Below, one piece after another: positions 36,201 to 45,314 of a stretch of DNA of 64,000 nucleotides. The DNA comes from Pseudidiomarina taiwanensis (GTDB lineage: Bacteria; Pseudomonadota; Gammaproteobacteria; Enterobacterales; Alteromonadaceae), in NCBI RefSeq assembly GCF_003987435.1, contig NZ_PIQG01000001.1:124001-188000 (forward strand), written 5' to 3'. Both the position numbers and the translations under genes were made by a program. Below the pieces are notes generated by a model that was given only the letters and a program-made list of their open reading frames with translations, was not told where the DNA came from and searched no databases. Positions within the stretch are counted from its first letter, which is position 1, and every line of letters begins with the position of its first letter.

Positions 36201-36459
36201 GGCGATTATTTTGACCTCGTTGACAACTTTCTTCGGTCTCCTACCGATCGTGCTTGAGAAATCGCTGCAGGCGAAAATTGTGTTGCCAATGGCTATTTCA
36301 CTTGCCTTCGGTATTTTGTTCGCAACCGTGATCACCTTAGTGCTGATCCCGTGTCTATATATCATTTTGAATGATTTGCGTCGCGGCGTTCGCACCATGC
36401 TGTCATGGTATGGGCTGATGGCACCGCCACCGCCGAAAAATGAGTCAAACCTGTCATAA
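33298..36459 (+). CDS. RND family efflux pump, inner-membrane permease
   Basis: Proton-driven exporter of 1053 residues with the typical RND layout: TM1 near residue 20, large periplasmic loops at about 40-335 and 570-870, and twelve membrane helices. The proton-relay helix 4 contains GIVVDDAIVIGE, with the conserved aspartates. The conserved MISLFGFILVLG and SILSLFGIIALAGVVVNDSLVMV helices are present. The N-terminus (RVAANLLMLIIIVSG) resembles the HAE-1-like subgroup common in marine gammaproteobacteria. Substrates cannot be predicted. Confidence 0.94.
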   Translation: MEQVREKGLIAWWANNRVAANLLMLIIIVSGIMAISQVRKQMFPEIELNMISIQVPFPGAAPQEVEQGVVIPIEDALEDVDGIDKMTSRASESSASITIEVDPDYDLQVVMDEVKMLVDAIPNLPEQIENPNIYRTRPQREVIWLSIFGDVDERAQKELAKEIRDDLKGVAGITKVEVVGSRDYEIAIEISEEDLQRYNLTFQQIVNAVRGTSIDVAGGSIRTPNGDILLRANNQAYVGEEFEQIVLVNRPDGTRLTLGDIATVQDGFIERRRFTQFDGKPATFVRVNSVGDQNDLAVAAAVKSYIDRKNKELPDAVKLNYWGDSSYYLQGRLDLMIDNMIFGGILVFIMLSLFLQLRLAFWVMIGIPICFLGTIALMPLPMFDLSINMISLFGFILVLGIVVDDAIVIGESAYSEIEKHGKTVDNVVRGAKRVAMPATFGVLTTMVAFIPMLMVEGGMSGIWESIAWVVILCLAFSLVESKLILPAHIAGMKFSRDGGENLNKFQRVRNKISDSLKVFVDKYYSPFLKKCLHYRYTTLASFIALFILMIGLITGGVVRSVFFPNIPSDFIRANIEMQPGSSEEQTIRVLQQVEEALMRADAEIAEREGDGVVRHTNVWMSGAAGGTIFSELKKGEEREIDGFEIINLWREMTPEIAGVKNMNFQGSIGQGGGFDVEFQLTGDNLDELAAAARELRGRMAEFAGVFDVEDTFGEGNEEIVLELKPLANAMGITLAELATQVRYAFYGAEAQRIQRIDEEVKVMVRYPLDERRSVGNLEEMKLRTADGAMIPFTELAEVRFAEGYNTITRINRDRSVNVRARVDKDNVEPFAIVRQVQQDILPDILNQYPSVAAQLEGASQDQAEAESSLAIGFMLALFAIYALMAIPLKSYSQPLIIMSVIPFGIIGAVVGHWILGMPISILSLFGIIALAGVVVNDSLVMVDYVNRARAEGTALRVAVAEAGARRFRAIILTSLTTFFGLLPIVLEKSLQAKIVLPMAISLAFGILFATVITLVLIPCLYIILNDLRRGVRTMLSWYGLMAPPPPKNESNLS

Positions 36460-36493
36460 TTTGTTAAACTACTGAGAGTAAACTCGACTTACA

Positions 36494-36520
36494 GACGCGA
36501 TCACCTTTGGTCGCGTCTTT
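36494..36520 (+). terminator. Weak terminator after the RND operon
   Basis: Stem GACGCGA/TCGCGTC with a 10-nt loop and only three T residues after it. It lies 34 bp after the pump stop. Confidence 0.5.
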
Positions 36521-36539
36521 GTATCGGCAGGGCTCAGTT

Positions 36540-37322
36540 ATGATGACACTCTCATTGCTCGATATTATTGCGCTGGCATTCTTTGTCATATCATGGTTCA
36601 GCTATGCGCAATTTGCTCGCTTACGGGCGCGTACAACGCATAGTTTGTCGAATATCCTCCGCCAGTTGCGGGTGGACTGGATGATGACCCTGACCCGCAA
36701 AGAACATCAAATTGCCGATGCTGCACTGCTTGGAAACGTGGAGCGCACGGTGACATTTTTTGCGTCGACCACGATTCTGGTATTAGCCGGTGTGCTCACT
36801 TTACTCGCATCGGCTGATAAAGCAGTTGAAGTGCTGCAATCGATTCCATTCACCGCGGATACCGCCACTGAAAAAGTTCAGCTGAAATTGTCGTTGTTGT
36901 CGCTGATTTTTGTCTTCGCTTTCTTTAAGTTCACTTGGGCGATTCGCCAGTTTGGCTTTGTATCTGTGCTAATGGGCGCTGCGCCGCAGTATCGTTCAAC
37001 AGAATACAGTGATGAGGAGCGCGAGCGCTTTGCTCGGCATACTGCAAAAGTTCTTGATCAAGCGGGTCATGAGTACAACAACGGCTTACGCGCATACTAT
37101 TTCGCTCTCGCTTTCTTGCTCTGGTTTATTCATCCGTATGCTTTTATTGCAGCCACGACCATGGTGATTCTGGTGTTATATCGGCGTGAATATCGTGCCC
37201 GAGTATTGCGCGCGTTACTCTCAACTAAGGGCTTGGAGCCGGGACCTATCACCGTTGCTCAGGAGAGCGACGCCGCTGTAGAGAGCGCAGAAGAAGTGAA
37301 GGATAGAAAAGCAAATGATTGA
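36540..37322 (+). CDS. DUF599 family membrane protein
   Basis: A 260-residue inner-membrane protein of unknown function. Membrane helices lie near the N-terminus (LLDIIALAFFVISWFSYAQ), around residues 75-95 (TILVLAGVLTLLAS), 125-145, and 195-225. The charged segment RVDWMMTLTRKEHQIADAALLGN is the family's conserved cytoplasmic part. The ATG at 36540 with AGGG upstream fits better than an earlier TTG that would lie inside the terminator hairpin. Its last 8 bp overlap the astE start, indicating co-translation. Confidence 0.78.
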   Translation: MMTLSLLDIIALAFFVISWFSYAQFARLRARTTHSLSNILRQLRVDWMMTLTRKEHQIADAALLGNVERTVTFFASTTILVLAGVLTLLASADKAVEVLQSIPFTADTATEKVQLKLSLLSLIFVFAFFKFTWAIRQFGFVSVLMGAAPQYRSTEYSDEERERFARHTAKVLDQAGHEYNNGLRAYYFALAFLLWFIHPYAFIAATTMVILVLYRREYRARVLRALLSTKGLEPGPITVAQESDAAVESAEEVKDRKAND

Positions 37323-38337
37323 TTTTGATGTATTGGATTGGACGCTCACCATTGATCAGGAAGATGCTAACCCACAACCCGATATTCAACATCCTTCGTT
37401 GAATATCACTTGTCATGATTTTGGGGTGCTCGAGATCAGCCCTAAAGATAAGGATAGTGAGGGGAATAAAGCCATTGTGCTGAGTTGTGCGGTGCATGGG
37501 AATGAAACCGCTCCGATTGAGCTTTTGAATCGCATGCTAAGCGATATCTTTAACGATCGCTTGCAGGTGCGCCAACCGACCTTATTTTTGTTCGCTAATC
37601 CCTGGTCGATTATGGCTGGCGAGCGCTTTGTCGAAACTAATATGAATCGTTTGTTTAGTGGAGCGCATAAAAAAGGAAGCAGCAAGGAGCATCAGCGCGC
37701 AGCCGAGCTTGAAGGCTATGTACGCAAGTTTTTTGAGCAATATCCGCAAAAAGAGCGCATCCATTACGACTTACATACGGCGATTCGCGATTCGCAACAT
37801 GAAAAATTTGCGGTCTATCCATTTCAACATGGGCGCCCATACAGTAAGGCGCAACTGACGTTTTTGGCGGAATGTGGGATCGAAGCAATTTTGCTTAATC
37901 AAGCGCCCACCACAACCTTTAGCTATTTCAGTGTTTCGCAATTTGCCGCACATGGCTTTACCGTTGAACTCGGTAAGGTGCGTCCGTTTGGGCAAAATGA
38001 TATGAGCCGCTTCAGCGCGGTCGACCGGTGTTTACGCGAGCTGGTCTCGCAAGCGTCACTCGACCTACCTGAATTTAACCCCAAACGGCACAAGGTTTAC
38101 GACGTCTGCAGGGTAATTAACCGCACCCAGCAGCAATTTCGGCTCAATTTTCCCGATGATGTTGCTAATTTTACCGAGTTTAAAGTTGGTGAGTTGTTAG
38201 CCTGTGACGGTGATACTGAGTATCGGGTTGAGCAAGCCGGTGAGCGCATTGTATTCCCTAATGCCAAGGTCGAGATTGGCCAAAGAGCATTACTCATGGT
38301 GGCTCCACTTGAGGTGGAGCAGTTGCCATTAGCGTAA
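37315..38337 (+). CDS. astE: Succinylglutamate desuccinylase / aspartoacylase family
   Basis: AstE hydrolyses N-succinylglutamate to succinate and glutamate, the last step of arginine catabolism by the AST pathway. The 340-residue zinc carboxypeptidase-like protein has the metal motif HGNETAP, the second histidine in HYDLHTAIRDS, and the catalytic glutamate in FTVELGKVRPFG. Length matches AstE. It is not beside astCADB; its only operon partner is the overlapping DUF599 gene. A role in another acyl-amino-acid hydrolysis therefore remains possible. Confidence 0.86.
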   Translation: MIDFDVLDWTLTIDQEDANPQPDIQHPSLNITCHDFGVLEISPKDKDSEGNKAIVLSCAVHGNETAPIELLNRMLSDIFNDRLQVRQPTLFLFANPWSIMAGERFVETNMNRLFSGAHKKGSSKEHQRAAELEGYVRKFFEQYPQKERIHYDLHTAIRDSQHEKFAVYPFQHGRPYSKAQLTFLAECGIEAILLNQAPTTTFSYFSVSQFAAHGFTVELGKVRPFGQNDMSRFSAVDRCLRELVSQASLDLPEFNPKRHKVYDVCRVINRTQQQFRLNFPDDVANFTEFKVGELLACDGDTEYRVEQAGERIVFPNAKVEIGQRALLMVAPLEVEQLPLA

Positions 38338-38403
38338 TTAGAAATGTCCGCAGCACTTTACGTTTATTGAAGGACAATTAAAACTGGTCGGTTTGCATGT
38401 CAG

Positions 38404-38419
38404 TTGACGTAAAGGTAAA
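38404..38419. promoter_or_regulatory. LiuR-like palindrome upstream of the branched-chain dehydrogenase operon
   Basis: TTGACGTAAAGGTAAA is an imperfect 16-bp palindrome (TTkACsTw half-sites) 33 bp before the E1-alpha start. It resembles the MerR-family LiuR operator known to control branched-chain amino acid catabolism in gammaproteobacteria. The regulator itself is not in the window. Confidence 0.4.
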
Positions 38420-38451
38420 GTGTGCCCAATTTTTGTGACAACGAGAAAGTT

Positions 38452-39651
38452 ATGGCAAAAGATAAACAACATCAGCTTGATATTGTGACTGCGCCTGAGT
38501 TTATTGACGGCTCAGCACTCACGATTCCTATGCTGCAAATCTTGGCAGAAGACGGCTCGATTCGTAAAGGCGCGAAGGTGCCAGATATCGACCAGGACCT
38601 GGCGTTGAAAATGTTCGACACCATGCAATTTATTCGCATCCTTGATGAGCGCATGATTGCTGCACAGCGTCAGGGACGGATTAGTTTCTATTTGTCTTCA
38701 CTTGGCGAAGAAGCCGCCAGTATTGGTTCTGCGGCAGCACTCGATGCTGGCGATATGATCATGGGCCAATACCGTGAACAAGGCGCATTAGCTTATCGTG
38801 GCTTTACCGTTGAGCAATTTATGAGCCAGCTGTTCTCGAACCAAGATGACCTAGGTAAGGGTCGCCAAATGCCAGTTCACTACGGCTGTGCCGAGTTGAA
38901 CTTTATGACCATTGCTTCACCGCTAGCCACCCAAATTCCGCAGGCCACCGGTTATGCCTATGGTCAGAAGATGGATAAAACAGGTCACTGTACCTTATGT
39001 TATTTCGGTGAAGGTGCCGCTTCAGAAGGTGACTTCCATGCCGCGTTAAACATGGCCGCAGTTTACAAAGTTCCGGCAATTTTCTTCTGCCGTAACAATG
39101 GCTACGCGATTTCAACGCCTTCACAAGGCGAACAGTACGCGGGTGACGGTATTGCGCCACGTGGTGTCGCTTATGGCATGAAAACCATTCGTATTGATGG
39201 TAATGATATTTTTGCGGTGTACCGAGCAACTCAATTAGCACGCAAACTCGCCGTTGAAGAGAACGAGCCAGTGTTGATTGAAGGAATGAGCTATCGAATG
39301 TCAGGCCACTCAACTTCTGATGATCCAACCGGATATCGTTCACGGGAAGAAGAAGCCGCATGGCGCGCGAAAGACCCGATGGCACGTTTCCAAACTTGGC
39401 TCATTAACAAGGGTTGGTTGACCGAAGCGCAAGCGGAAGAGAATTTCGCCGAGAAGAAAGCTGCCGTACTTGCCGCTTTGAAAGAAGCGGAGAAAGTACC
39501 GGTTCCTCACATCGATGAACTCATCAATGATGTTTACGACACGCCGACTCCACAGTTGCAGAAGCAACTAGAGCAGTTGAAAGAGCATATTCGTAAGTAT
39601 CCAGAGGCTTACCCTAAAACGGCCTCGCGTCTTGATGGAGGGAACGACTAA
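38452..39651 (+). CDS. bkdA1: Branched-chain 2-oxoacid dehydrogenase E1 alpha subunit
   Basis: Thiamine-diphosphate enzyme that decarboxylates the 2-oxoacids of valine, leucine and isoleucine. With the ATG at 38452 (GAGAAAG upstream) it has 399 residues. The ThDP-binding region [27 protein letters not shown] and the phosphorylation-loop-like [13 protein letters not shown] are present, together with the eukaryote-like [17 protein letters not shown] ten codons upstream is an alternative start. The stop overlaps the next start as TAATG. Confidence 0.94.
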   Translation: MAKDKQHQLDIVTAPEFIDGSALTIPMLQILAEDGSIRKGAKVPDIDQDLALKMFDTMQFIRILDERMIAAQRQGRISFYLSSLGEEAASIGSAAALDAGDMIMGQYREQGALAYRGFTVEQFMSQLFSNQDDLGKGRQMPVHYGCAELNFMTIASPLATQIPQATGYAYGQKMDKTGHCTLCYFGEGAASEGDFHAALNMAAVYKVPAIFFCRNNGYAISTPSQGEQYAGDGIAPRGVAYGMKTIRIDGNDIFAVYRATQLARKLAVEENEPVLIEGMSYRMSGHSTSDDPTGYRSREEEAAWRAKDPMARFQTWLINKGWLTEAQAEENFAEKKAAVLAALKEAEKVPVPHIDELINDVYDTPTPQLQKQLEQLKEHIRKYPEAYPKTASRLDGGND

Positions 39652-40628
39652 TGGCCAAAATGAACTTACTTCAAGCCATCAATAATGCCCTCGATATCGC
39701 CATGACTAAGAGTGATAAGGTCTATAGTTTTGGTGAAGACACGGGTGCCTTTGGTGGTGTATTCCGCGCAACGTCGGGGCTTACTGAGAAGTACGGCCGT
39801 GAGCGCAACTTTAATACCCCATTGGTCGAGCAGGGTATCCTAGGTTTTGCCAATGGTTTGGCCTCGCAGGGGAGTTATGCTATCGCTGAAATCCAATTCG
39901 GTGATTACATCTTTCCAGCGTTTGATCAAATCGTGAATGAGTCGGCAAAATTCCGCTATCGCTCAGGTAATGAATTCAATGTCGGTGGCTTAACGATTCG
40001 TACCCCATATGGCGGTGGTATTGCAGGCGGCCACTATCATTCACAATCACCGGAAGCATATTTTGCCCATACGCCGGGCTTGAAGATCGTTATGCCACGC
40101 AACCCATATATGGCGAAGGGCCTATTGCTGAGTGCGATTTTCGACAAGAACCCGGTTCTATTTATGGAGCCGAAGCGTCTCTACCGTGCGTCAGTTGGTG
40201 AAGTACCAGAAGAAGAGTACACCCTTGAACTTGGGAAAGCGGATATCGTTCGGGAAGGGACAGATATCACGGTACTGGCCTGGGGTGCACAAGTGGAGAT
40301 GGCAGAGAAAGCTGCTGATATGGCCGCTGAACAAGGTATTTCATGCGAAGTGATCGACCTTGTCAGCTTGTTGCCGTGGGATATCGATACAGTCGCCGAG
40401 TCGGTTCGCAAAACTGGCCGCTTAGTGGTGACTCAAGAAGCGCCATTGACCAATGGTTTTGCCAGTGAAGTTGCGGCGACGATCCAAGACGAATGTTTCT
40501 TGTATCTCGAATCTCCGATTGCGCGAGTTTGTGGTTTAGATACCCCATATCCGCTCAGTCATGAGAAGGAATACTTTGTCGATCATTTGAAAGTTTTTGA
40601 AGCCATTAAAGCTTCGATGACCTACTAA
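39651..40628 (+). CDS. bkdA2: Branched-chain 2-oxoacid dehydrogenase E1 beta subunit
   Basis: Second half of the E1 heterotetramer, 325 residues. It has the transketolase pyrimidine-binding domain with [18 protein letters not shown] and [16 protein letters not shown], and the C-terminal transketolase domain with [11 protein letters not shown] and [18 protein letters not shown]. It overlaps E1 alpha by 1 bp and is 8 bp before E2, so the three are one operon. Confidence 0.95.
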   Translation: MAKMNLLQAINNALDIAMTKSDKVYSFGEDTGAFGGVFRATSGLTEKYGRERNFNTPLVEQGILGFANGLASQGSYAIAEIQFGDYIFPAFDQIVNESAKFRYRSGNEFNVGGLTIRTPYGGGIAGGHYHSQSPEAYFAHTPGLKIVMPRNPYMAKGLLLSAIFDKNPVLFMEPKRLYRASVGEVPEEEYTLELGKADIVREGTDITVLAWGAQVEMAEKAADMAAEQGISCEVIDLVSLLPWDIDTVAESVRKTGRLVVTQEAPLTNGFASEVAATIQDECFLYLESPIARVCGLDTPYPLSHEKEYFVDHLKVFEAIKASMTY

Positions 40629-40636
40629 GAGGCAGG

Positions 40637-42193
40637 ATGATGAGTAAAGATTTTATTTTGCCCGATATTGGTGAAGGGATCGTTGAGTGCGAAATCGTCG
40701 AATGGCTCGTTGCTGAAGGCGATAGCATCAAGGAAGACCAACCCGTGGTCGACGTGATGACAGATAAGGCTTTGGTCCAGATCCCAGCGAAAGAAGATGG
40801 GGTGGTGGCCAAGTTGTATTATCAAAAAGGTGATATTGCTAAGGTGCATGAACCTTTGTTTGCCATCAGTACGGATGCAGACGCGGCAGCTCCTGTTCAG
40901 AACGAGGCTCCTGCAGCGCCGGAAACTGCGGGCGAAGATAGCTCAGACACCAGCGTCACCGACTTTATTTTGCCAGATATTGGCGAGGGTATTGTTGAGT
41001 GTGAAATTGTTGAATGGCAGGTCAAAGAAGGCGATCTGATTGAAGAAGATCAGCCTGTTGTCGATGTCATGACCGACAAAGCCTTGGTACAAATCCCAGC
41101 GAAAGAGCAGGGTGTGGTGGAGAAACTCTACTACGGTAAAGGTGATATCGCGAAGGTGCACGAGCCATTATTTGCGATTCGTGTCGCTGGCGCGGCAACA
41201 AGTTCTGCTGCACCAGCAACAGAAGCGCAGCAAGCGACCAAACCGGCGGCGCAGAGTTCGGCAACGGTTACCAGCGCGGCCCGTCCAGGCAAAGCAATTG
41301 CAAGCCCAGCTGTGCGCCGCTTAGCTCGTGAGCACGATGTTGATATTAGCCAAGTACCGGGCTCAGGTGCGAAAGGTCGCGTGTTAAAAGACGACATTCA
41401 TGCATTCGTCAATGGATCACAAGCCAGCACTAGCGCTCCTGCAACTGCTGCGGCAGCAACAACAACTGCAGCACCGGTAAGCACCGGTGGGACTCGGGTG
41501 GAGCCAATTCGTGGCGTAAAAGCTGCGATGGCCAAAGCAATGCAAGAATCGGTGAGCACCATTCCGCATTTTACTTACGCGGATGAGTTCGACTTGACCG
41601 ATGTCATGGCACTGCAGAAGCAACTGAAAGCGCAATATGCCGAGCAAGGCGTACGCATCACTATGATGCCGTTTTTTATTAAGGCAATGTCGCTGGCGCT
41701 GAAAGAATTCCCGATTATGAATGCGCAGGTGAATGCAGACTGTACTGAATTGACCTATTTTGACGACCACAATATTGGTATGGCGGTCGATACTAAAATT
41801 GGTTTGCTGGTGCCAAATATTAAGCAGGTGCAGAACAAGAGCTTGCTTGAGATTGCAGAAGAAGTGACCCGCTTAACCAACGCCGCCCGTGATGGTCGTG
41901 TTGCCCCAGAAGATATGAAAGGTGGAACCATTTCTATCTCTAACATTGGGGTTATAGGGGGTACGGTGGCAACGCCAATTATTAACAAGCCAGAAGCAGC
42001 TATTGTGGCATTGGGTAAGGTGCAACAATTACCTCGCTTTGATGCGAATGGCCAAGTGGTCGCTCGCAGCATCATGAATGTGAGCTGGTCTGGTGACCAC
42101 CGCATTATTGATGGCGGAACAATTGCTCGCTTTAACAAGCGTTGGCAGGAGTTCCTCGAGAACCCAACCGCCATGTTAGTGCATATGGTCTAA
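40637..42193 (+). CDS. bkdB: Branched-chain 2-oxoacid dehydrogenase E2 (dihydrolipoyl acyltransferase), two lipoyl domains
   Basis: Core of the complex, moving the acyl group to CoA. The 518-residue protein has two nearly identical lipoyl domains (about residues 4-78 and 110-184), each with the modified lysine in VMTDKALVQIPAKE. Alanine/proline-rich linkers follow, then a peripheral subunit-binding domain (SPAVRRLAREHDVDISQV) and the catalytic domain with DHRIIDGG. Two adjacent ATGs (40637, 40640) are possible starts. No E3 (lpd) gene follows, so the complex probably shares E3 with pyruvate dehydrogenase. Confidence 0.95.
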   Translation: MMSKDFILPDIGEGIVECEIVEWLVAEGDSIKEDQPVVDVMTDKALVQIPAKEDGVVAKLYYQKGDIAKVHEPLFAISTDADAAAPVQNEAPAAPETAGEDSSDTSVTDFILPDIGEGIVECEIVEWQVKEGDLIEEDQPVVDVMTDKALVQIPAKEQGVVEKLYYGKGDIAKVHEPLFAIRVAGAATSSAAPATEAQQATKPAAQSSATVTSAARPGKAIASPAVRRLAREHDVDISQVPGSGAKGRVLKDDIHAFVNGSQASTSAPATAAAATTTAAPVSTGGTRVEPIRGVKAAMAKAMQESVSTIPHFTYADEFDLTDVMALQKQLKAQYAEQGVRITMMPFFIKAMSLALKEFPIMNAQVNADCTELTYFDDHNIGMAVDTKIGLLVPNIKQVQNKSLLEIAEEVTRLTNAARDGRVAPEDMKGGTISISNIGVIGGTVATPIINKPEAAIVALGKVQQLPRFDANGQVVARSIMNVSWSGDHRIIDGGTIARFNKRWQEFLENPTAMLVHMV

Positions 42194-42209
42194 GTTGGAC
42201 TGAAACAAC

Positions 42210-42238
42210 AAAAAACGGTGCCCAAGGCACCGTTTTTT
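42210..42238. terminator. Bidirectional terminator between E2 and the SDR gene
   Basis: AAAAAACGGTGCC and GGCACCGTTTTTT flank a CAA loop. The A- and T-runs on both sides let it serve the convergent genes in both directions. Confidence 0.93.
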
Positions 42239-42255
42239 ATGGCTCAAATAAAAGT

Positions 42256-43059
42256 TTAGCTTTCGTCGAAGGTTTTGCGGTTGGCGACTAATTTACGCAC
42301 AAGACCTGGGAAAAAGCGCTGCAATCGCGGCGCAAGTTTAGATAAGCCAGAGCCGATTACGACCTCTGCTTTGCCGTTTGCTATGGCTTGCAGAGATTGT
42401 CGAGCACACTCTTCAGCGGAAATCCCACCGGCATTGTCAGGGTCTTCATGTCCCAGAGCGCTGCCGTCCCCGGTAAGAGAATTGTGGGCAACCTGGGTGT
42501 TGATGAAGCCCGGCAGTATCGATGTGACCTGTAAGCCCGCAGCGCGCGTTTCGGCGCGTAAGCTATCCATGAAGCCAATCACCCCAAATTTCGCACCACA
42601 GTAGCCGCTACGAAGCTTAGTGCCGACTTTTCCAGCAACCGATGAGACGGTGACGATATGCCCTGACTTGCGCTCGAGCATTCGCGGCAGAACCAATTTA
42701 CTGAGTGCGACGACTGCAAAGTAATCAATTTCCATCAATTGCCGGTAGACACTCAAATCTGTATCCACAATCCAAGAACGCTGAGAGACGCCGGCATTGT
42801 TGATGAGGATATCGATGACTTGGTGGCCAAGCTGCGCGTGTGCCTGTTCTACCGCTTGTTCAGGTTGACTGAGATCGAGCGCGAGAATTTGATGCGCATC
42901 TGGATTAGCCAAGCTTTGGCGCACTTGCTCAAGGGCTTCGCTGCGCCGCGAGGTGAGAATAAGGTGTGCACCAGCTGCGGCCAATTGCTCCGCCATGGCC
43001 AAACCGATGCCTGAAGAGGCACCGGTTAACCAGATTGTTTTACCAGAAAAGTAGCTCAT
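42256..43059 (-). CDS. Short-chain dehydrogenase/reductase
   Basis: Classical SDR of 267 residues: NAD(P) loop TGASSGIG at about 12-19, NNAG at about 86-89, catalytic serine in VSSVAGK, and YCGAK as the YxxxK pair. It belongs to the DltE-like SDRs, whose substrates are mostly unknown. It lies 28 bp downstream of an AbgT transporter on the same strand and may be co-transcribed with it. Substrate is not predictable. Confidence 0.9.
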   Translation of the reverse strand: MSYFSGKTIWLTGASSGIGLAMAEQLAAAGAHLILTSRRSEALEQVRQSLANPDAHQILALDLSQPEQAVEQAHAQLGHQVIDILINNAGVSQRSWIVDTDLSVYRQLMEIDYFAVVALSKLVLPRMLERKSGHIVTVSSVAGKVGTKLRSGYCGAKFGVIGFMDSLRAETRAAGLQVTSILPGFINTQVAHNSLTGDGSALGHEDPDNAGGISAEECARQSLQAIANGKAEVVIGSGLSKLAPRLQRFFPGLVRKLVANRKTFDES

Positions 43060-43087
43060 AATTCACTCCTATCTACGCTGCGTTTAG

Positions 43088-44635
43088 TTAGCCAGCAGGG
43101 TAGATATAATTCGATTGAATGCCCAATGGAATACCTAAGGTCCAGTAGAGGATTAAGAAGGCAGACCACAGAATGAGCAAGGTCACCGTAAATGGCAACA
43201 TCAGGGCGACCAGCGAGCCAATCCCGGTATTTTTCACATAGCGCTGACAATAAAGCACCACTAATGGGAAGTACGGCAACAATGGCGTAATGATATTACT
43301 CGCTGAATCACCAATTCGGTATGCCGCTTGGGTTAAATCGGGTGAGTAACCGAGTTGCATTAGCATTGGAATGAATATTGGAGAAATCAGCGCCCACTTG
43401 GCAGAAGAAGAACCAATAAAGATATTGATAAAGGCGACCAAGAAGATAATTCCGACCATGGTCACGCCGCCTGATAGGGCCAACGAACTCAGGAATTGCG
43501 CGCCTTTAATCGACAGCAAGGTACCGATATTCGAGTCACCGAACGCTTTGATAAACAGCGCACAGAAGAATGCCATAACCATGTAATAAGCCATGCCTTC
43601 CATGGATTTAGTCATTGCGCCGATAACGTCCTGCGAATTCTTGAAAGTACCGGCAATATAACCATGTACGATACCTGGCAGTGCAAACAGCAAGAAAATA
43701 AGCGGGACAATCATCTGCATCAATGGCGCACTAAATGAGGCGAGTTTGCCCGTCGCAGGATCAGCAAGCGGGGTATTGTCGGCAAGGCTTGCCCAAATCA
43801 GCACGAGCACACCTAAGCCCATGGTTAAGGTGCCAGCATAGAAGGCCTTACGGTCACGCGGTGTGACATCATCAAGCACTGGCATATCGTCTTGGTCACC
43901 ATCAATTTTGGTATTCGCGAGCCGCGGCTCAATCACTTTATCCGTGAGGTACCAACCAATTAACACTACGACAATCGATGATGCTGCCGTGAAGAAGTAA
44001 TTATTCAGTGGGTTGAGCATCACACTTGGGTCATAAATTTGTGCGGCAGATTGGCTAAAACTTTGCAGTAATGGGTCAATCGCTGACGGCACAAAGTTCG
44101 CACTAAAACCACCAGACACCCCGGCAAATGCGGCGGCGATACCGGCTAACGGATGCCGACCTGCGGCATAGAAAATCACCCCGCCCAGCGGAATAACCAG
44201 GACATACCCGGCATCAACTGCGGTATGCGATACAATCGCAACCAGAATAAGCACAGGTGTCAGCAGCATTTTAGGTGTGACGTTAAGCATTAATTTAATG
44301 GCAACGTTAATAAATCCGCTGCGCTCAGCGACACCCACCCCAAGCATGGCTACAAGTACCACACCTAATGGCGCAAAGCCGGTGAAAGTCGTCACCATCT
44401 TCGCTAAAAAGTCGGCCATTTCCGGGCCTGACAAGAGATTTTTTACGGTAACCTGGTCTCCGGTTAGGGGATGAATTGCATCAAAGTTAACTCCGGATAA
44501 AGCCCAAGAGAGCACCCAAACAATAATGAGTAAGCCGAAGAACATGACCGCAGGGTCAGGCAGTTTATTTCCAACGACTTCAACCTTATCAAGCACACGG
44601 TTGAGAAGCGTTGGGGTGGTTGCAGTTTCAGACAT
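43088..44635 (-). CDS. AbgT family transporter, copy 1
   Basis: Inner-membrane transporter of 515 residues. E. coli AbgT imports p-aminobenzoyl-glutamate, while MtrF-type members export sulfonamides. The N-terminus has LDKVEVVGNKLPDPAVMFFGLLIIVW, a family hallmark. The conserved helices HTAVDAGYVLVIPLGGVIFY, FAGVSGGFSAN, SSSAKWALISPIFIPMLM and YRIGDSASNIITPLLPYFP are all present. About a dozen membrane segments are visible. No abgAB hydrolase genes are adjacent. Import or export cannot be decided from sequence. Confidence 0.92.
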   Translation of the reverse strand: MSETATTPTLLNRVLDKVEVVGNKLPDPAVMFFGLLIIVWVLSWALSGVNFDAIHPLTGDQVTVKNLLSGPEMADFLAKMVTTFTGFAPLGVVLVAMLGVGVAERSGFINVAIKLMLNVTPKMLLTPVLILVAIVSHTAVDAGYVLVIPLGGVIFYAAGRHPLAGIAAAFAGVSGGFSANFVPSAIDPLLQSFSQSAAQIYDPSVMLNPLNNYFFTAASSIVVVLIGWYLTDKVIEPRLANTKIDGDQDDMPVLDDVTPRDRKAFYAGTLTMGLGVLVLIWASLADNTPLADPATGKLASFSAPLMQMIVPLIFLLFALPGIVHGYIAGTFKNSQDVIGAMTKSMEGMAYYMVMAFFCALFIKAFGDSNIGTLLSIKGAQFLSSLALSGGVTMVGIIFLVAFINIFIGSSSAKWALISPIFIPMLMQLGYSPDLTQAAYRIGDSASNIITPLLPYFPLVVLYCQRYVKNTGIGSLVALMLPFTVTLLILWSAFLILYWTLGIPLGIQSNYIYPAG

Positions 44636-44729
44636 GAGTCATTCCTTTATGATTCTTATAATTGGCATAGATCAAAAACAACTATGCTCGTATCATACCC
44701 AAGCGTCGTAGCATAACAAGGGAAACCGT

Positions 44730-45314
44730 ATGATCTGTGGGACAGATGAAGCGGGTCGAGGCCCTGTTGCTGGCCCTGTGGTCGCCGCAGCAGTGATTTT
44801 GGACCCGAACCAGCCGATTGCGGGTATCAATGATTCAAAGAAATTATCAGAAAAGAAACGTTTGCAATTGAGTGAAGAAATAAAAGCGAAAGCTCTCTAT
44901 TGGGCGATCGCGCAATGTGACGCAGTCGAAATTGACGAGCTTAATATTTTGCAGGCTTCGTTATTGGCTATGCAGCGCGCAGTTGAAGGGCTTGGTGTTA
45001 CTCCAAGCAAAGTGTTAGTCGATGGCAATAAACTCCCCAAGCTCGCGGTTCCAGCCGAAGCTATCGTCGGGGGTGATGGCATTGAAGCATGTATTGGTGC
45101 GGCATCGATTTTGGCCAAAGTTGAGCGCGATCGACAAATGCTGGAGTGGCACCAACACTACCCGCAATATGATTTCGCCAAGCACAAAGGCTACCCAACC
45201 AAGTTTCATCTCGAAGTGCTGGCGCAGCAAGGCCCGTGTCCGATCCACCGGCGCAGCTTTGGGCCCGTTACACGGGCGCTGGCGCAGCGGTCAACTGATG
45301 AATTAAGCGGCTAA
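44730..45314 (+). CDS. rnhB: Ribonuclease HII
   Basis: Cuts at single ribonucleotides in DNA and at RNA primers. The 194-residue protein starts [18 protein letters not shown], with catalytic D and E in the DEAGRG motif and further acids in VDGNKLP and [11 protein letters not shown]. The family is usually located in lpxB-rnhB-dnaE; here it is alone, divergent from an AbgT gene, about 17 kb from dnaE. Its last 47 bp overlap the 3' end of argE on the opposite strand. Confidence 0.95.
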   Translation: MICGTDEAGRGPVAGPVVAAAVILDPNQPIAGINDSKKLSEKKRLQLSEEIKAKALYWAIAQCDAVEIDELNILQASLLAMQRAVEGLGVTPSKVLVDGNKLPKLAVPAEAIVGGDGIEACIGAASILAKVERDRQMLEWHQHYPQYDFAKHKGYPTKFHLEVLAQQGPCPIHRRSFGPVTRALAQRSTDELSG

